Below are positions 42,015 to 51,100 of a stretch of DNA of 64,000 bases, in pieces. The notes below the pieces were generated by a model. The model did no database searches and was not told where the DNA came from. It worked only from the letters and a program-made list of their open reading frames with translations. The first letter of the stretch is position 1. The number at the start of each line of letters is the position of its first letter. This DNA is from Bin76 sp963665765. Lineage in GTDB: Bacteria > Actinomycetota > Acidimicrobiia > Spongiisociales > ZC4RG35. The stretch spans positions 2,542,001 to 2,606,000 of the forward strand of contig OY762464.1 in the NCBI GenBank assembly GCA_963665765.1, given 5' to 3'. Position numbers and translations under genes: made by a program.

Positions 42015-42968
42015 TCAGCTGTCGGCGAGTTCCGCAATCAGCTTGGGCATCACTTGGTGGACATCGCCCACTATCCCCAGGTCGGCGATGGTGAAGATGG
42101 GAGCGTCGGGGTCCTTGTTGATGGCGATGATGGTTTTGGCGTCCTTCATTCCCACCAGATGCTGCATGGCGCCGGAGATGCCGCAGGCCATGTAGACATC
42201 GGGTTTGACCGTTTTGCCGGTCTGTCCCACCTGCTTGGCGTAGGGCACCCACCCGGCGTCCACGATGGCGCGGGTGGCGCCGGTGGCGGCGCCCAGGGGA
42301 GCGGCCACCCCTTCCACCAGTGAATAGTGCTCGGCAGCGCCCAGTCCCCGTCCACCCGACACGATCACGGTCGCCTCCTCCAGGTCAGGTCCCCTCCGTT
42401 CCCGGGTGTGTCGTTCGGTGACCACTGCCCCCGCTCCACCCACATCCGGCAATTCAACGGCTACCACCGGGGGCGGGTTACCTCCCACCGGCTCGGCCGG
42501 GAAGGACTTGGGTCGGACGATCACCAGATGCGGGCCGGTGGAGACAAAGGCCGCCTCGGCGATCTCCGAACCTCCCGAGATTTCGTGGCGGGTGCGTGCC
42601 TGTCCGTCGGATCCCAAAGTGACGTCAACCGCATTGGAGAGAACCGGCACGCCCATTCGGGCCGCCAAGCGACCAGCGACATCCCGGTCGGTATAAGCCT
42701 GTCCGAAGAGCAGCAGTTGGGGAGAGTGCTCCGCCGCCAGATTGGCGAGGGCCGCCGCCACCGGCCCGGCGGCCAACCGGTCTCCATGATCGAAGTGGAA
42801 AATCCGGGTCGCGCCGTGCTCTCCCAGGGTCTCCCAGGCGCGGGGGGAACCCGATCCGGTATAAAGAACGGTGACCTGACCCAACCGGCGGGCCTTGGCC
42901 AGCAGCTCCAGCCCCAAGGTGGAGGGTCCGCCGCCGCTTTCCTCGCAGAATGTCCACACCTCGGTCAC
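42015..42968 (-). CDS. etfA: Electron transfer flavoprotein, alpha subunit
   Basis: This 317-residue FAD-binding subunit of ETF carries electrons from acyl-CoA and other dehydrogenases to the quinone pool. The N-terminal ETF domain (VWTFCEESGGGPSTLGLELLAKAR) is followed by the FAD domain with VIVSGGRGLGAAEHYSLVEGVA, ATRAIVDAGWVPYAKQVGQTGKTVKPDVYMACGISGAMQHL and IIAINKDPDAPIFTIADLGIVGD. It begins 2 bp after the etfB stop and is the last gene of a long minus-strand run. Confidence 0.96.
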   Translation of the reverse strand: MTEVWTFCEESGGGPSTLGLELLAKARRLGQVTVLYTGSGSPRAWETLGEHGATRIFHFDHGDRLAAGPVAAALANLAAEHSPQLLLFGQAYTDRDVAGRLAARMGVPVLSNAVDVTLGSDGQARTRHEISGGSEIAEAAFVSTGPHLVIVRPKSFPAEPVGGNPPPVVAVELPDVGGAGAVVTERHTRERRGPDLEEATVIVSGGRGLGAAEHYSLVEGVAAPLGAATGATRAIVDAGWVPYAKQVGQTGKTVKPDVYMACGISGAMQHLVGMKDAKTIIAINKDPDAPIFTIADLGIVGDVHQVMPKLIAELADS

Positions 42969-42970
42969 GG

Positions 42971-43729
42971 CTAGATCACCTTCACTTCCTGAAGTTTCTC
43001 CAGGATCAGCAGATGACCCTCCCCCTCGTCCTCCGCGATCACTCCCGCCTTCCTTTCCGGCGCCGGAGAGATGGAGACGACTTGTTGCCCGACGGAGATC
43101 GGCACGTTCAGATCGGCGGCTGAAAAGGTCTCGGTCGGCTTCTTCTTGGCGCCCATTATTCCCCGGAAAGTCGGATAGCGGGGTTCCACCACCCCGGCGG
43201 TCACCGAGACAAGGGCCGGGAGGTCGGCAACCACCACGTCGTAACCGGCGCTGGTCTGCCGGTGGATGGTCACTTGACCATCGGCCACCTCCACCCCGGT
43301 GGCGTAAGTGAGGGCCGCCACTCCCAGAAGTTCGGCGAGCATCTGGGGAACCACGCCCGAATACCCGTCGGTGGATTCGGTTCCACAGATCACCAGGTCG
43401 AATCCGGTGTGACCGGCGGCGGCGGCCAGAATCCGAGCAGTGGTGAGGGCGTCAGCGCCTTCCAGTGTCTCGTCATCGACTATCACCGCCCGGTCGGCCC
43501 CCATTGCCAGGGCCTGACGTATCCCCTGGGCGCGGCCTGTGGGACCCATGGATATCAGGGTGACGGTCCCTCCGGTGGCTTCGGCGAGCCGCAGGCCCAT
43601 CTCCACGCCGTAGCGGTCGGTGTCGTCGAGAATCTGATCTTCGGATCTTGACAGCCGGAATGTGTCCGGGTCGAACCGGGAAGGATTGGCCGGGTCAGGA
43701 ATCTGCTTGACGCATACCACGATCTGCAT
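42971..43729 (-). CDS. etfB: Electron transfer flavoprotein, beta subunit
   Basis: This 252-residue partner of EtfA binds AMP. Family motifs are MQIVVCVKQIPDP at the start, GVEMGLRLAEATGGTVTLISMG, ILAAAAGHTGFDLVICGTESTDGYSGVVPQMLAELLGV (AMP loop) and LPALVSVTAGVVEPRYPTFRGIMGAKKKP. It is immediately followed by etfA and lies 54 bp after the purine nucleoside phosphorylase gene, so it may be part of the same transcript. Confidence 0.96.
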   Translation of the reverse strand: MQIVVCVKQIPDPANPSRFDPDTFRLSRSEDQILDDTDRYGVEMGLRLAEATGGTVTLISMGPTGRAQGIRQALAMGADRAVIVDDETLEGADALTTARILAAAAGHTGFDLVICGTESTDGYSGVVPQMLAELLGVAALTYATGVEVADGQVTIHRQTSAGYDVVVADLPALVSVTAGVVEPRYPTFRGIMGAKKKPTETFSAADLNVPISVGQQVVSISPAPERKAGVIAEDEGEGHLLILEKLQEVKVI

Positions 43730-43783
43730 AGGCGAAGCCGAGTTTACTCGGTCTTCCTCGGCTCGAAACCCGCCTCCGGGGGG

Positions 43784-44608
43784 CTAAATCCGGGGGAGAA
43801 GCGAGGCAAGCAGTCGACTGAAGTCCTCTTTTACCAATTCGGCGGTGGCCGCCACGTCCTCGTGGGTGAGCCGGTGAGGGGCGATGCCGGCCGCCAGATT
43901 GGTCACCACCGACAATCCGATCACCTGTCTTTCCATGTGGCGGGCGCAGATCACCTCGGGCACGGTGGACATCCCCACCAGATCGGCGCCCAGGCGCCGG
44001 GCCATCTCCACCTCCGCGGGAGTCTCAAAGGTGGGGCCCAGGAACCAGGCGTACACTCCCTCCGAAAGCGGGATGTTTTGCTCGGCCGCCACTCCGACAG
44101 CCAGACGGCGAAGCTCGGGGGTGTAGGTGTCCGACATGTCGGGAAACCGGGTCCCCAGCCGGGGATCATTGAGACCCACCAGGGGATTGATCCCCGCCAG
44201 GTTGATATGGTCGCGGATCAGAACTATCGATCCCGCCGTCATGCCCTCCCCGCATCCTCCCGCGGCGTTGGTCACCACCAGAGTGTGACATCCGGCCTGA
44301 AGGGAGGCTCTCACGGCAAAAGTCAGGACGTCCGGGTCGTACCCCTCGTAGGCGTGGACCCGTCCCGACAGCAGCAGGACGCGGTTGTCCCCGAACGACG
44401 TGGAGTAGAGAGTCCCGGCATGTCCCTTCACTGCCGGGACCGGAAATCCGGGGATCTCCGGATACGGAACGGCGACGGTTTTCGTCAAGTGTTCGGGGAA
44501 GTCCCCCGATGCCGAACCGAGCACCACCACCACGTCATGGCGGGGATGTCCGGTGGCTTCCCCAATGGCCGCGGCGGCGGCCTCAAGTCTTTGATACAGA
44601 TCGGTCAT
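43784..44608 (-). CDS. punA: Purine nucleoside phosphorylase (trimeric type)
   Basis: This 274-residue enzyme phosphorolyses purine nucleosides to base and (deoxy)ribose-1-phosphate. Type I PNP motifs are VVVVLGSASGDFPEHL, VKGHAGTL, LSGRVHAYEGYD, VVTNAAGGCGEGMTAGSIVLIRDHINL and GPTFETPAEVEMARRLGADLVGMSTVPEVICARH. The sugar phosphate product is the substrate of the DeoB phosphopentomutase encoded upstream in the same run. It follows deoA by 7 bp. Confidence 0.95.
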   Translation of the reverse strand: MTDLYQRLEAAAAAIGEATGHPRHDVVVVLGSASGDFPEHLTKTVAVPYPEIPGFPVPAVKGHAGTLYSTSFGDNRVLLLSGRVHAYEGYDPDVLTFAVRASLQAGCHTLVVTNAAGGCGEGMTAGSIVLIRDHINLAGINPLVGLNDPRLGTRFPDMSDTYTPELRRLAVGVAAEQNIPLSEGVYAWFLGPTFETPAEVEMARRLGADLVGMSTVPEVICARHMERQVIGLSVVTNLAAGIAPHRLTHEDVAATAELVKEDFSRLLASLLPRI

Positions 44609-44615
44609 AATGGTT

Positions 44616-45941
44616 TCAGCCCATCTCGGTGCTTCGGATTCGCTCTTTTATCAAGGCAGGGGGCGGTGGCGGCCGCTCGGAGATCGACCAAGCTCCCGCC
44701 AATTGACTCCGCACCGACTGCCATCGGCTCTCCTCCCGATAGGTTATCTCGGCCAGAGGCCGGCCCTTCTCCACTCTATCACCCGGTTTGGCCAGCACAG
44801 TGATGCCCACTCCCGGATCGATCGTGTCCTCTTTTCGCTCCCGACCGGCGCCCAAACGGGCGGCCGCCACTCCCACCGTCCGGGCATGGCAGGACTCCAC
44901 CCATCCCGAGTCCGGTGCGGTCACCTGGTCCTGTCGGGGGGCGCTGGGCAGAAGGGACGGGTTATCCACCACCCGGGGGTTGCCGCCCTGGGCCTCCACC
45001 ACCCGGGCGAACACCTCGAGAGCTTCGCCCGATCGAACCGCCGCGGTCAGCATCCGCCGTGCCTCGGCTTCGTCGGAGGCCTTTTTAGCCAACAGCAGCA
45101 TCTCCGCCCCCAGTGTCAGGGTTATCTTCCACAGGTCGTCGGGACCCTCGCCGCGCAGGATCGCAATGGACTCGGCAATCTCGTTGGCATTGCCCACTTC
45201 CTTCCCCAGGGGAGATTCCATGCTGGTCAGAAAGGCGGTGGTCCCCACTCCGTGGGCCTTTCCCAAGGCCACCATGGTGACCGCCAGTTCCCGAGCCAGG
45301 GCCGGGTCGGTCATGAAGGCGCCCGCTCCGGTTTTGACGTCCAGCACCAATCCGTCCAGGTCTTCGGCCAGTTTCTTGGACATGATGGAAGAGGCGATCA
45401 GGGGCAGGGAGGGGACGGTGCCGGTGGCGTCCCGCAGGGCATAAAGCTTCCGATCGGCGGGCGCCAGGTTCTCCGACTGTCCTCCATAGACCATGCCGTG
45501 GGTCCGGAGGATGTCCATGAATCGCTCGGCGCCCAGTGAGGTGGTCAGACCCGGAATCGTCTCCAATTTGTCCCGGGTGCCCCCGGTGTGGCCCAACCCG
45601 CGTCCGGTCAGGGTGGGGGCCAGCACCCCGCAGGCCCGGACCATGGGAAGAAGCGGGATGGTGACTTTGTCGCCCACGCCTCCGGTGGAGTGTTTGTCAA
45701 CCTTGGGGCCACCGAGCCCCGACAGATCCAGCGTCTCCCCCGAATGGAGCATGGCGTCGGTCCAGGTGGCCAATTCTTGGGGAGCAAGTCCCTGCAGGTA
45801 AACCGCCATGGCCATGGCGGCCATCTGGTAGTCGGTCACCTCCCCGCAGGTGAAGGCCGAAATCAGCCACCGGATCTGCTCGGCGGTGAGCGCATGGCCG
45901 TCCCTCTTTCGTTCGATCAATTCGACGGCTGTGAACTTCAC
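44616..45941 (-). CDS. deoA: Thymidine / pyrimidine-nucleoside phosphorylase
   Basis: This 441-residue enzyme cleaves thymidine, and possibly uridine, to base and sugar-1-phosphate. Signatures include KRDGHALTAEQIRWLISAF, the phosphate-binding KVDKHSTGGVGDK, GRGLGHTGGTRDKLE and VDNPSLLP. I chose the GTG at 45941: AAGGAG precedes it with a 5-bp spacer and it overlaps the deoB stop (GTGA). The upstream in-frame TTG at 45956 would place the Shine-Dalgarno inside the coding region. Specificity between thymidine and all pyrimidine nucleosides cannot be told from sequence alone. Confidence 0.94.
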   Translation of the reverse strand: MKFTAVELIERKRDGHALTAEQIRWLISAFTCGEVTDYQMAAMAMAVYLQGLAPQELATWTDAMLHSGETLDLSGLGGPKVDKHSTGGVGDKVTIPLLPMVRACGVLAPTLTGRGLGHTGGTRDKLETIPGLTTSLGAERFMDILRTHGMVYGGQSENLAPADRKLYALRDATGTVPSLPLIASSIMSKKLAEDLDGLVLDVKTGAGAFMTDPALARELAVTMVALGKAHGVGTTAFLTSMESPLGKEVGNANEIAESIAILRGEGPDDLWKITLTLGAEMLLLAKKASDEAEARRMLTAAVRSGEALEVFARVVEAQGGNPRVVDNPSLLPSAPRQDQVTAPDSGWVESCHARTVGVAAARLGAGRERKEDTIDPGVGITVLAKPGDRVEKGRPLAEITYREESRWQSVRSQLAGAWSISERPPPPPALIKERIRSTEMG

Positions 45942-47125
45942 ATTATCTCCTTCCAAAAAGACTTACCCTGCGGGGCGCCGGTGAGACCGAAACCCTCGGT
46001 GATGGTGGCCGCTACGTCTGAAAAGCCCGTACGTACTCCCAGATCGATCCCGGCCGCGTTCCTCCCCGCCACCAGCAACGGAACGAATTCGCGGGTGTGA
46101 TCGGTGGAATCGTCGGTGGGGTCGGTGCCGTGATCGGCGGTGATGAACAGCAGGTCGTTTTCCCCGAGAGCTTCCACCAGGGCCGGGATCCATCCGTCGA
46201 TCAATCCCAGCGCCCGGGCATAACCGAAGGGATCCTGACGGTGGCCATAGAGCATGTCGAGATCCACCAGGTTGGTAAAGATCAGCCCGGCCTTTTCTTC
46301 GGAGACCATCTGGGTGATGGCCTTGGTGGTCCTGGCCAGCCCGTCCCGATCCCCTTGGGTGTGCTCGGCGCGAGTCAGTCCCCTTCCACAGAACAAGTCC
46401 TCGGTCTTGCCGATCCCCCACACTGTCATGCCGGCCTCCTCCACCCGGTCCAAAAGGGTGGGAGAGGGGGGCGGCATCGAGAAGTCCTTGCGATCGTAGG
46501 TACGTTGGAAGCTCCCCGGATCTCCCACGAAGGGACGGGCGATCACCCGGCCGATCAGATGCCGATTGCAGTGTCGCCGGGCCACTTCGCACAGCCGGTA
46601 CAACCGGGAGAGGTCGAGCACTCGGGCATGGCAGGCGATTTGGAACACCGAGTCGGCGGAGGTGTAGAGAATCGGACGTCCGGTCGCCAGATGCTCCCTG
46701 CCCAGGTCTTCGATCACCACCGTGCCGGAGGCGGCATAGTTACCCAAAAAACGTCGGCCGAACTCCGCCTCGATGGGTTCGGTCAGCCGGGGGGGAAACC
46801 CCTGTGGGAAGACCCCGAAGGGCCGGGTGGTGACCAATCCTGCCAACTCCCAGTGGCCGGTGGTGGAGTCCTTGCCCGCCGAGACGGGAGCCATCCGCCC
46901 GAAGGCCATGGTCGGTCGGTCGGTGGGTGGTACCCCTGCCAGGGGGCGCGCAACGCCCAGTCCCGCCGCTTGCAAGTGGGGAAGGTGTAGTCCTCCCACG
47001 GTCCGCGCCACATTCCCCAGGGTGTCGGCGCCGATGTCCCCGTATCGATCGGCGTCGGGGGCTTCGCCCGCTCCGCAGGAGTCAAGCACCACCACCACCG
47101 CCCGTTCCAGGGGAGCACCGCTCAT
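45938..47125 (-). CDS. deoB: Phosphopentomutase
   Basis: This 395-residue metalloenzyme of the alkaline-phosphatase superfamily interconverts (deoxy)ribose-1- and -5-phosphate, linking nucleoside phosphorolysis to central carbon metabolism. Motifs are VVVVLDSCGAGEAPDADRYGDIGADTLGN (metal and phosphorylated residue), GKDSTTGHWE, and the distal FITADHGTDPTDDSTDHTREFVPLL. It overlaps atl at its start and deoA at its end by 4 bp each, so these genes are translationally coupled. Confidence 0.95.
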   Translation of the reverse strand: MSGAPLERAVVVVLDSCGAGEAPDADRYGDIGADTLGNVARTVGGLHLPHLQAAGLGVARPLAGVPPTDRPTMAFGRMAPVSAGKDSTTGHWELAGLVTTRPFGVFPQGFPPRLTEPIEAEFGRRFLGNYAASGTVVIEDLGREHLATGRPILYTSADSVFQIACHARVLDLSRLYRLCEVARRHCNRHLIGRVIARPFVGDPGSFQRTYDRKDFSMPPPSPTLLDRVEEAGMTVWGIGKTEDLFCGRGLTRAEHTQGDRDGLARTTKAITQMVSEEKAGLIFTNLVDLDMLYGHRQDPFGYARALGLIDGWIPALVEALGENDLLFITADHGTDPTDDSTDHTREFVPLLVAGRNAAGIDLGVRTGFSDVAATITEGFGLTGAPQGKSFWKEIM

Positions 47126-47412
47126 CTCGGGTTTCTTCCCAGGGTCAGCCTTCCGTTGCGGACCGCCACCCCCTCACGGCGCAGCAGCTCCGCCTGCCGT
47201 GCGGTGTCGGGGGCGCTCAGCCGGCCGTCGGCTCTCACCACCCGCCACCAGGGTATCGGTTCGACGGTGGTCCGCAACAGGTTGCCAACCGCCCGGGCGG
47301 CCCCCCGGTGACCGGCGGCGGCCGCCACCTCACCGTAACTGATCACTCCCCCCGCCGGCAGGTTGGCAAGGACTTCCAGCACGGCATCTTCGAAATCCGG
47401 CGCAACAGGCAT
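47122..47412 (-). CDS. atl: Alkyltransferase-like protein (MGMT family without the active-site Cys)
   Basis: This 96-residue protein has the C-terminal DNA-binding domain of O6-alkylguanine-DNA alkyltransferase: VISYGEVAAAAGHRGAARAVGNLLR (helix-turn-helix and arginine finger) and IPWWRVVRADGRLS. The alkyl-acceptor Cys of PCHRV is replaced by Trp (PWWRV), as in Atl proteins, which bind O6-alkylguanine and flag it for nucleotide excision repair instead of removing it. I chose the ATG at 47412 because the preceding frame does not resemble the family. It sits between upp and deoB, an unexpected repair gene in a salvage run. Confidence 0.9.
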   Translation of the reverse strand: MPVAPDFEDAVLEVLANLPAGGVISYGEVAAAAGHRGAARAVGNLLRTTVEPIPWWRVVRADGRLSAPDTARQAELLRREGVAVRNGRLTLGRNPR

Positions 47413-47420
47413 GAAAGCGG

Positions 47421-48065
47421 TCAATGGGGGGTTCCGAACAGCCGATCTCCCATGTCCCCCAGCCCCGGCAGGATGTAGCTGCGGTGGTCGAGTTCCCGGT
47501 CGTGACCGGCGGTGAAAACGGGCGTGTCGGGATGGCGGCGGGTCATGGCACGCACTCCCTCGGGGCAGGTGACCATGCATAGTGCCGAGATGTCGTCGCC
47601 CCCCTCGGCCTTCACCAGATCGATGGCTTGGGACAGAGAACCGCCGGTGGCCAACATGGGCTCCAACACCAGAACCCGGGCGCCGGCCAGAGAGGGGAGC
47701 TTGGTGTAGTAGCCCACCGGCCGGACGGTTTCCTCGTCCCGCTGCAGCCCGATGTAGCCGATCGGGGAATTCCCCAGCAGGTCGAGGGCGCCGTCCAGCA
47801 TTCCCACACCGGCCCGGAGCACGGCCACCAGGACGGTGGGCTTGCCCAGCCGTCCGCCGATGAAGCCGCCCTCCATGGGGGTGGCGATCTCCACCGGGGT
47901 CAGAGGAAGGTCAGCCACTGCCTCGGCCACCAGCAACCGGCTGAGGATGCGGCTCGAATTCCGGAACTGTTGGGTGGCGGTGCGCCGATCGCGCAGGATG
48001 GTGAGGTGATGGACCGCCAGGGGATGGTTCACCACCCTGAGGTTGGATGATTTCAAGTCGGTCAC
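47421..48065 (-). CDS. upp: Uracil phosphoribosyltransferase
   Basis: This 214-residue enzyme converts uracil and PRPP to UMP. Motifs are NLRVVNHPLAVHHLTILRDRRTAT, the flexible-loop region with EIATPMEGGFIGGRLGKPTVLVAVLRAGVGMLDG, the PRPP loop LVLEPMLATGGSLSQAI, and the uracil-binding YILPGLGDMGDRLFGT. I chose the GTG at 48065, which has AAAGGAG 9 bp upstream; the frame is open far upstream but that region lies inside ppc. It salvages the uracil released by pyrimidine nucleoside phosphorolysis. Confidence 0.95.
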   Translation of the reverse strand: MTDLKSSNLRVVNHPLAVHHLTILRDRRTATQQFRNSSRILSRLLVAEAVADLPLTPVEIATPMEGGFIGGRLGKPTVLVAVLRAGVGMLDGALDLLGNSPIGYIGLQRDEETVRPVGYYTKLPSLAGARVLVLEPMLATGGSLSQAIDLVKAEGGDDISALCMVTCPEGVRAMTRRHPDTPVFTAGHDRELDHRSYILPGLGDMGDRLFGTPH

Positions 48066-48082
48066 GGCGGTGATCTCCTTTC

Positions 48083-50842
48083 TTACCCGGTGTTGCGCAT
48101 GCCGGCGGCGATGCCGTTGACGGTGATCAGCAGAGCCCGCTGCAGCAGGGGATCGGGGTTGTTCCGGGAACGGGATCTTTTGAGCAGGGAGACCTGGAGG
48201 AAATTGAGAGGGTCGAGGTATATGTCCCGCACTTCCAGGGTGCGGCGCAACACCGGGCTTGAGTGCAGCAGAGGCCCGCCGGTGAGCCGGGAAACCTCCT
48301 CGCTGGTGCGGTGGTGCTCCTCCCTGATGGTGTCGAAGATATGGCGGTGACGGGGTTCCACCAACTCGGACACGTATCGCTCCGCCACCTCCAGGTCGGT
48401 CTTGAAAAGGGTCATCTCCACGTTGGAGATAAAGGTATCGAGAAATGACCAATTCCGGTAGGCGTCCTGCAGGGTCTTGCCCAATCCGGCTTCCCGGGCG
48501 GTGGTCAAACCTGTTCCGAGCCCGTACCAACCGGGAATCACCTGCCGGGATTGGGTCCACCCGAATACCCAGGGAATCGCTCTCATGCTCTCCAGTTCTT
48601 CCTTCTGCCCTCCCGGTCGGCGGGCGGGCCGGGAACCGATGTTGAGATGGGCCAGTTCCTCAACGGGGGTGGACGATAGAAAATAGTCGACCATGCCGTC
48701 GGTTTCCATAAGACCCCGCCAGGCGCGGAAGCCGGCTTCGGAAACGGTGTCCATCGCCTGGTACCACCTCCGCCGTTCGGCGCCGGATGAATGGTGGCGG
48801 CGATGCAGGAGGGAAGATTCCAAGACGGAGCACAGCGCCAACTCCAGGTTCCGATCGGCCAGAGCCGGGAGTCCGTACTTGTCGGAGATGACCTCTCCCT
48901 GCTCGGTCACCTTCACCGACCCGTTCACCGTCCCCGCCGGCTGGGCCAGGATCGCCCGATGGGTTGGGCCTCCCCCCCGTCCCACGGTCCCTCCCCGGCC
49001 GTGAAAGAGCAGCAGGCGGACCCCGTGCCGCTCCGCGGTATCCCGAAGCTTCTCTTGGGCCTGGTAGATCTCCCACTGCGAGGTGGTGATCCCCCCGTGT
49101 TTGCTGGAGTCCGAATATCCCAGCATCACTTCCTGGAGGTCGCCTCGCAGGCTCACCAATCGGCGGTAGCCCGCATCCGACAGCAACCGATCCAGAATCT
49201 GGGGGGCAGCCCGCAGTTCGGTGATGGTCTCCAGCAGGGGCACGAACCCCAGCCGCGCGACGTTTCGGTGTAGATCCACCAGCCCCGCCTCCCGCGCCAG
49301 CGCGGCGGCCGCCAACAGATCGTCGGCGCCCCGGGTCATCGAGACTATGTAGCTCTCGATCACCTCCGGCCCGAACCGGTCCATGGCCCTCCGAACGGTG
49401 TGGAAGGTCTCCAGCACCTGATCCGCCGGGTCTCCCAACCGGGTGGCGGCCGTGGCCAGGGGCCGGGGACTGGCCAACTCCTCCGATAGAAGGCGGGTGC
49501 GGGACCGCCGATCCAGGGCAAGGTAGTCAATCTGCAATGGTTCGTACAGTTTGGCCAGGGTCATGTGATGCCGTCCGGCGTGTTCCCGGATATCCATCAC
49601 CGCCAGGCTGAACCCGAAGGCCTCCACATTGCGGGCGAGCCGCCCCAGTGCTCCCTCGGCGATCAACTCGCCGGCGTTTTCTCGCAGAGAGCATTCCATG
49701 AGACGCAATTCCTCAAGGAGTTCCCGGGGATGGGAGTAGTCCATGCCCGGCAAGTGACGAGACCCGTCTTCCAAACGTTCCAGGGTGTTGTGGAGTCGCT
49801 GGTGGATAAAGGACAGCTTCAGTCGATAGGGCTCGGTGGCGTTGAGCCGGCGAAACCGTTCCCACACCTGCGGCAGGAGATGTTTGTCCTGCTCCAGTTC
49901 GGCCAGCAAATCGTCGGAGACCCCCTGGATAAGACTGGAGACGGAGAGTTCGGCGGCCAGTTCCTCAACGGCGGCCACCAGATTGCGCAGACCTTGGCGG
50001 TGCTGCCACTCCAGCACGTCCATAGTGATCTCCGGGGTGATGTTGGGATTCCCGTCACGGTCCCCGCCCACCCAGGTGCCGAAACGGATCGGGGGGCGGT
50101 TCCGGTGGGGGACGCCCAGCCGGGAGAGGTGATGATGGATCCTCTCACCCAGATCGGGAAGGACTTCCCGAAAGAGGTCGTTGAGATAATAGAGCACCGC
50201 GCCCGCCTCATCCCTGGGCAGGGGTTTGACCTCCCGGAGTTCATCGGTTTGCCACATCTGGTCGATCAACTCGGCGGTTCGCCGGTCGACCAACTCATGC
50301 TGGGTGGCGCTCGCCCGAGGGTCGTTGCGCTCCACCAGCAACCGGGAGAGAGCTTTCTGCTTGGTGAGCAGGCTGCGCCGGGCGGCTTCGGTGGGGTGGG
50401 CGGTGAACACCGGTCTCCATTCCAGCCGTCCGGCCACTTCCCGGATCAGGGAAGGATCGCATCCGCTGTCCAGAATGCGGTTGATGGTTCTGTCCAGTAG
50501 CCGTTCGTCCTCCTGGGAGGACAGATAGTCGATGCGGTGAACCTGCTCGGCGACATTGGCCAGATAAAAATAGATGCTGAAAGCCCTGGCCAGGTCGGTG
50601 GTCTGGCGGAGATCCAGCTTTGCCAAGAGCTCGTCGAGTTGCCCGACGGCGTGGGCTTCTTCCCGATAGCGGATGGCTTTCTCCACCGCTCTGACCTTCT
50701 CGACCATTTCCAACAGTTCCTTGCCCTGCTGTCGGACCAGAGTGTCTCCCAACTGATGTCCCAGTCGGCGGATGTCGTTTCGGAGCAACCTGGCCCGTTC
50801 GTCCTGCTGCAAGCTGATTGAAGCCGATGTCCGGCGCGCCAT
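48083..50842 (-). CDS. ppc: Phosphoenolpyruvate carboxylase
   Basis: This 919-residue enzyme carboxylates PEP to oxaloacetate to refill the TCA cycle. Catalytic motifs are VFTAHPTEAARRSLL (active-site His), GTWVGGDRDGNPN, GYSDSSKHGGITTSQWE (catalytic Lys) and FHGRGGTVGRGGGPTH, with the conserved C-terminal GIAAGMRNTG. The length is normal for the family. It starts the ppc-upp-atl-deoB-deoA-punA-etfBA minus-strand run; upp begins 17 bp after its stop. Confidence 0.96.
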   Translation of the reverse strand: MARRTSASISLQQDERARLLRNDIRRLGHQLGDTLVRQQGKELLEMVEKVRAVEKAIRYREEAHAVGQLDELLAKLDLRQTTDLARAFSIYFYLANVAEQVHRIDYLSSQEDERLLDRTINRILDSGCDPSLIREVAGRLEWRPVFTAHPTEAARRSLLTKQKALSRLLVERNDPRASATQHELVDRRTAELIDQMWQTDELREVKPLPRDEAGAVLYYLNDLFREVLPDLGERIHHHLSRLGVPHRNRPPIRFGTWVGGDRDGNPNITPEITMDVLEWQHRQGLRNLVAAVEELAAELSVSSLIQGVSDDLLAELEQDKHLLPQVWERFRRLNATEPYRLKLSFIHQRLHNTLERLEDGSRHLPGMDYSHPRELLEELRLMECSLRENAGELIAEGALGRLARNVEAFGFSLAVMDIREHAGRHHMTLAKLYEPLQIDYLALDRRSRTRLLSEELASPRPLATAATRLGDPADQVLETFHTVRRAMDRFGPEVIESYIVSMTRGADDLLAAAALAREAGLVDLHRNVARLGFVPLLETITELRAAPQILDRLLSDAGYRRLVSLRGDLQEVMLGYSDSSKHGGITTSQWEIYQAQEKLRDTAERHGVRLLLFHGRGGTVGRGGGPTHRAILAQPAGTVNGSVKVTEQGEVISDKYGLPALADRNLELALCSVLESSLLHRRHHSSGAERRRWYQAMDTVSEAGFRAWRGLMETDGMVDYFLSSTPVEELAHLNIGSRPARRPGGQKEELESMRAIPWVFGWTQSRQVIPGWYGLGTGLTTAREAGLGKTLQDAYRNWSFLDTFISNVEMTLFKTDLEVAERYVSELVEPRHRHIFDTIREEHHRTSEEVSRLTGGPLLHSSPVLRRTLEVRDIYLDPLNFLQVSLLKRSRSRNNPDPLLQRALLITVNGIAAGMRNTG

Positions 50843-50850
50843 GGTGGGCG

Positions 50851-51084
50851 TTAGAGCCGAACCACCGGGCAGGTGAGAGTGCGGGTGATCCCCCGCAGCA
50901 TTTGGATTTCGGAGACCACCAGCTTCCCCAAGGCGTCCATGTCGAGGGCTTCCACCTTAACCACCACGTCGTAGGGGCCGGTCACGTTCTCGGCCTCCTT
51001 CACCCCCTCGATCGATCGCACATTTCTCGCCACCTGCTCGGCCTTGCCTACGTCGGTTTGAATCAGTATGTACGCGGTAGCCAC
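50851..51084 (-). CDS. Stand-alone Lrp/AsnC ligand-binding (RAM) domain protein
   Basis: This 77-residue protein is only the regulatory RAM/SIP domain of Lrp-type regulators (AYILIQTDVGKAEQVARNVRSIEGVKEAENVTGPYDVVVKVEA), with no helix-turn-helix. Such proteins form amino-acid-binding oligomers of unknown target. It ends 8 bp upstream of ppc on the same strand, so it might sense a metabolite linked to anaplerosis, but this is only inference from position. Confidence 0.88.
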   Translation of the reverse strand: MATAYILIQTDVGKAEQVARNVRSIEGVKEAENVTGPYDVVVKVEALDMDALGKLVVSEIQMLRGITRTLTCPVVRL

Positions 51085-51100
51085 TATTCCTCCTTGGGGA

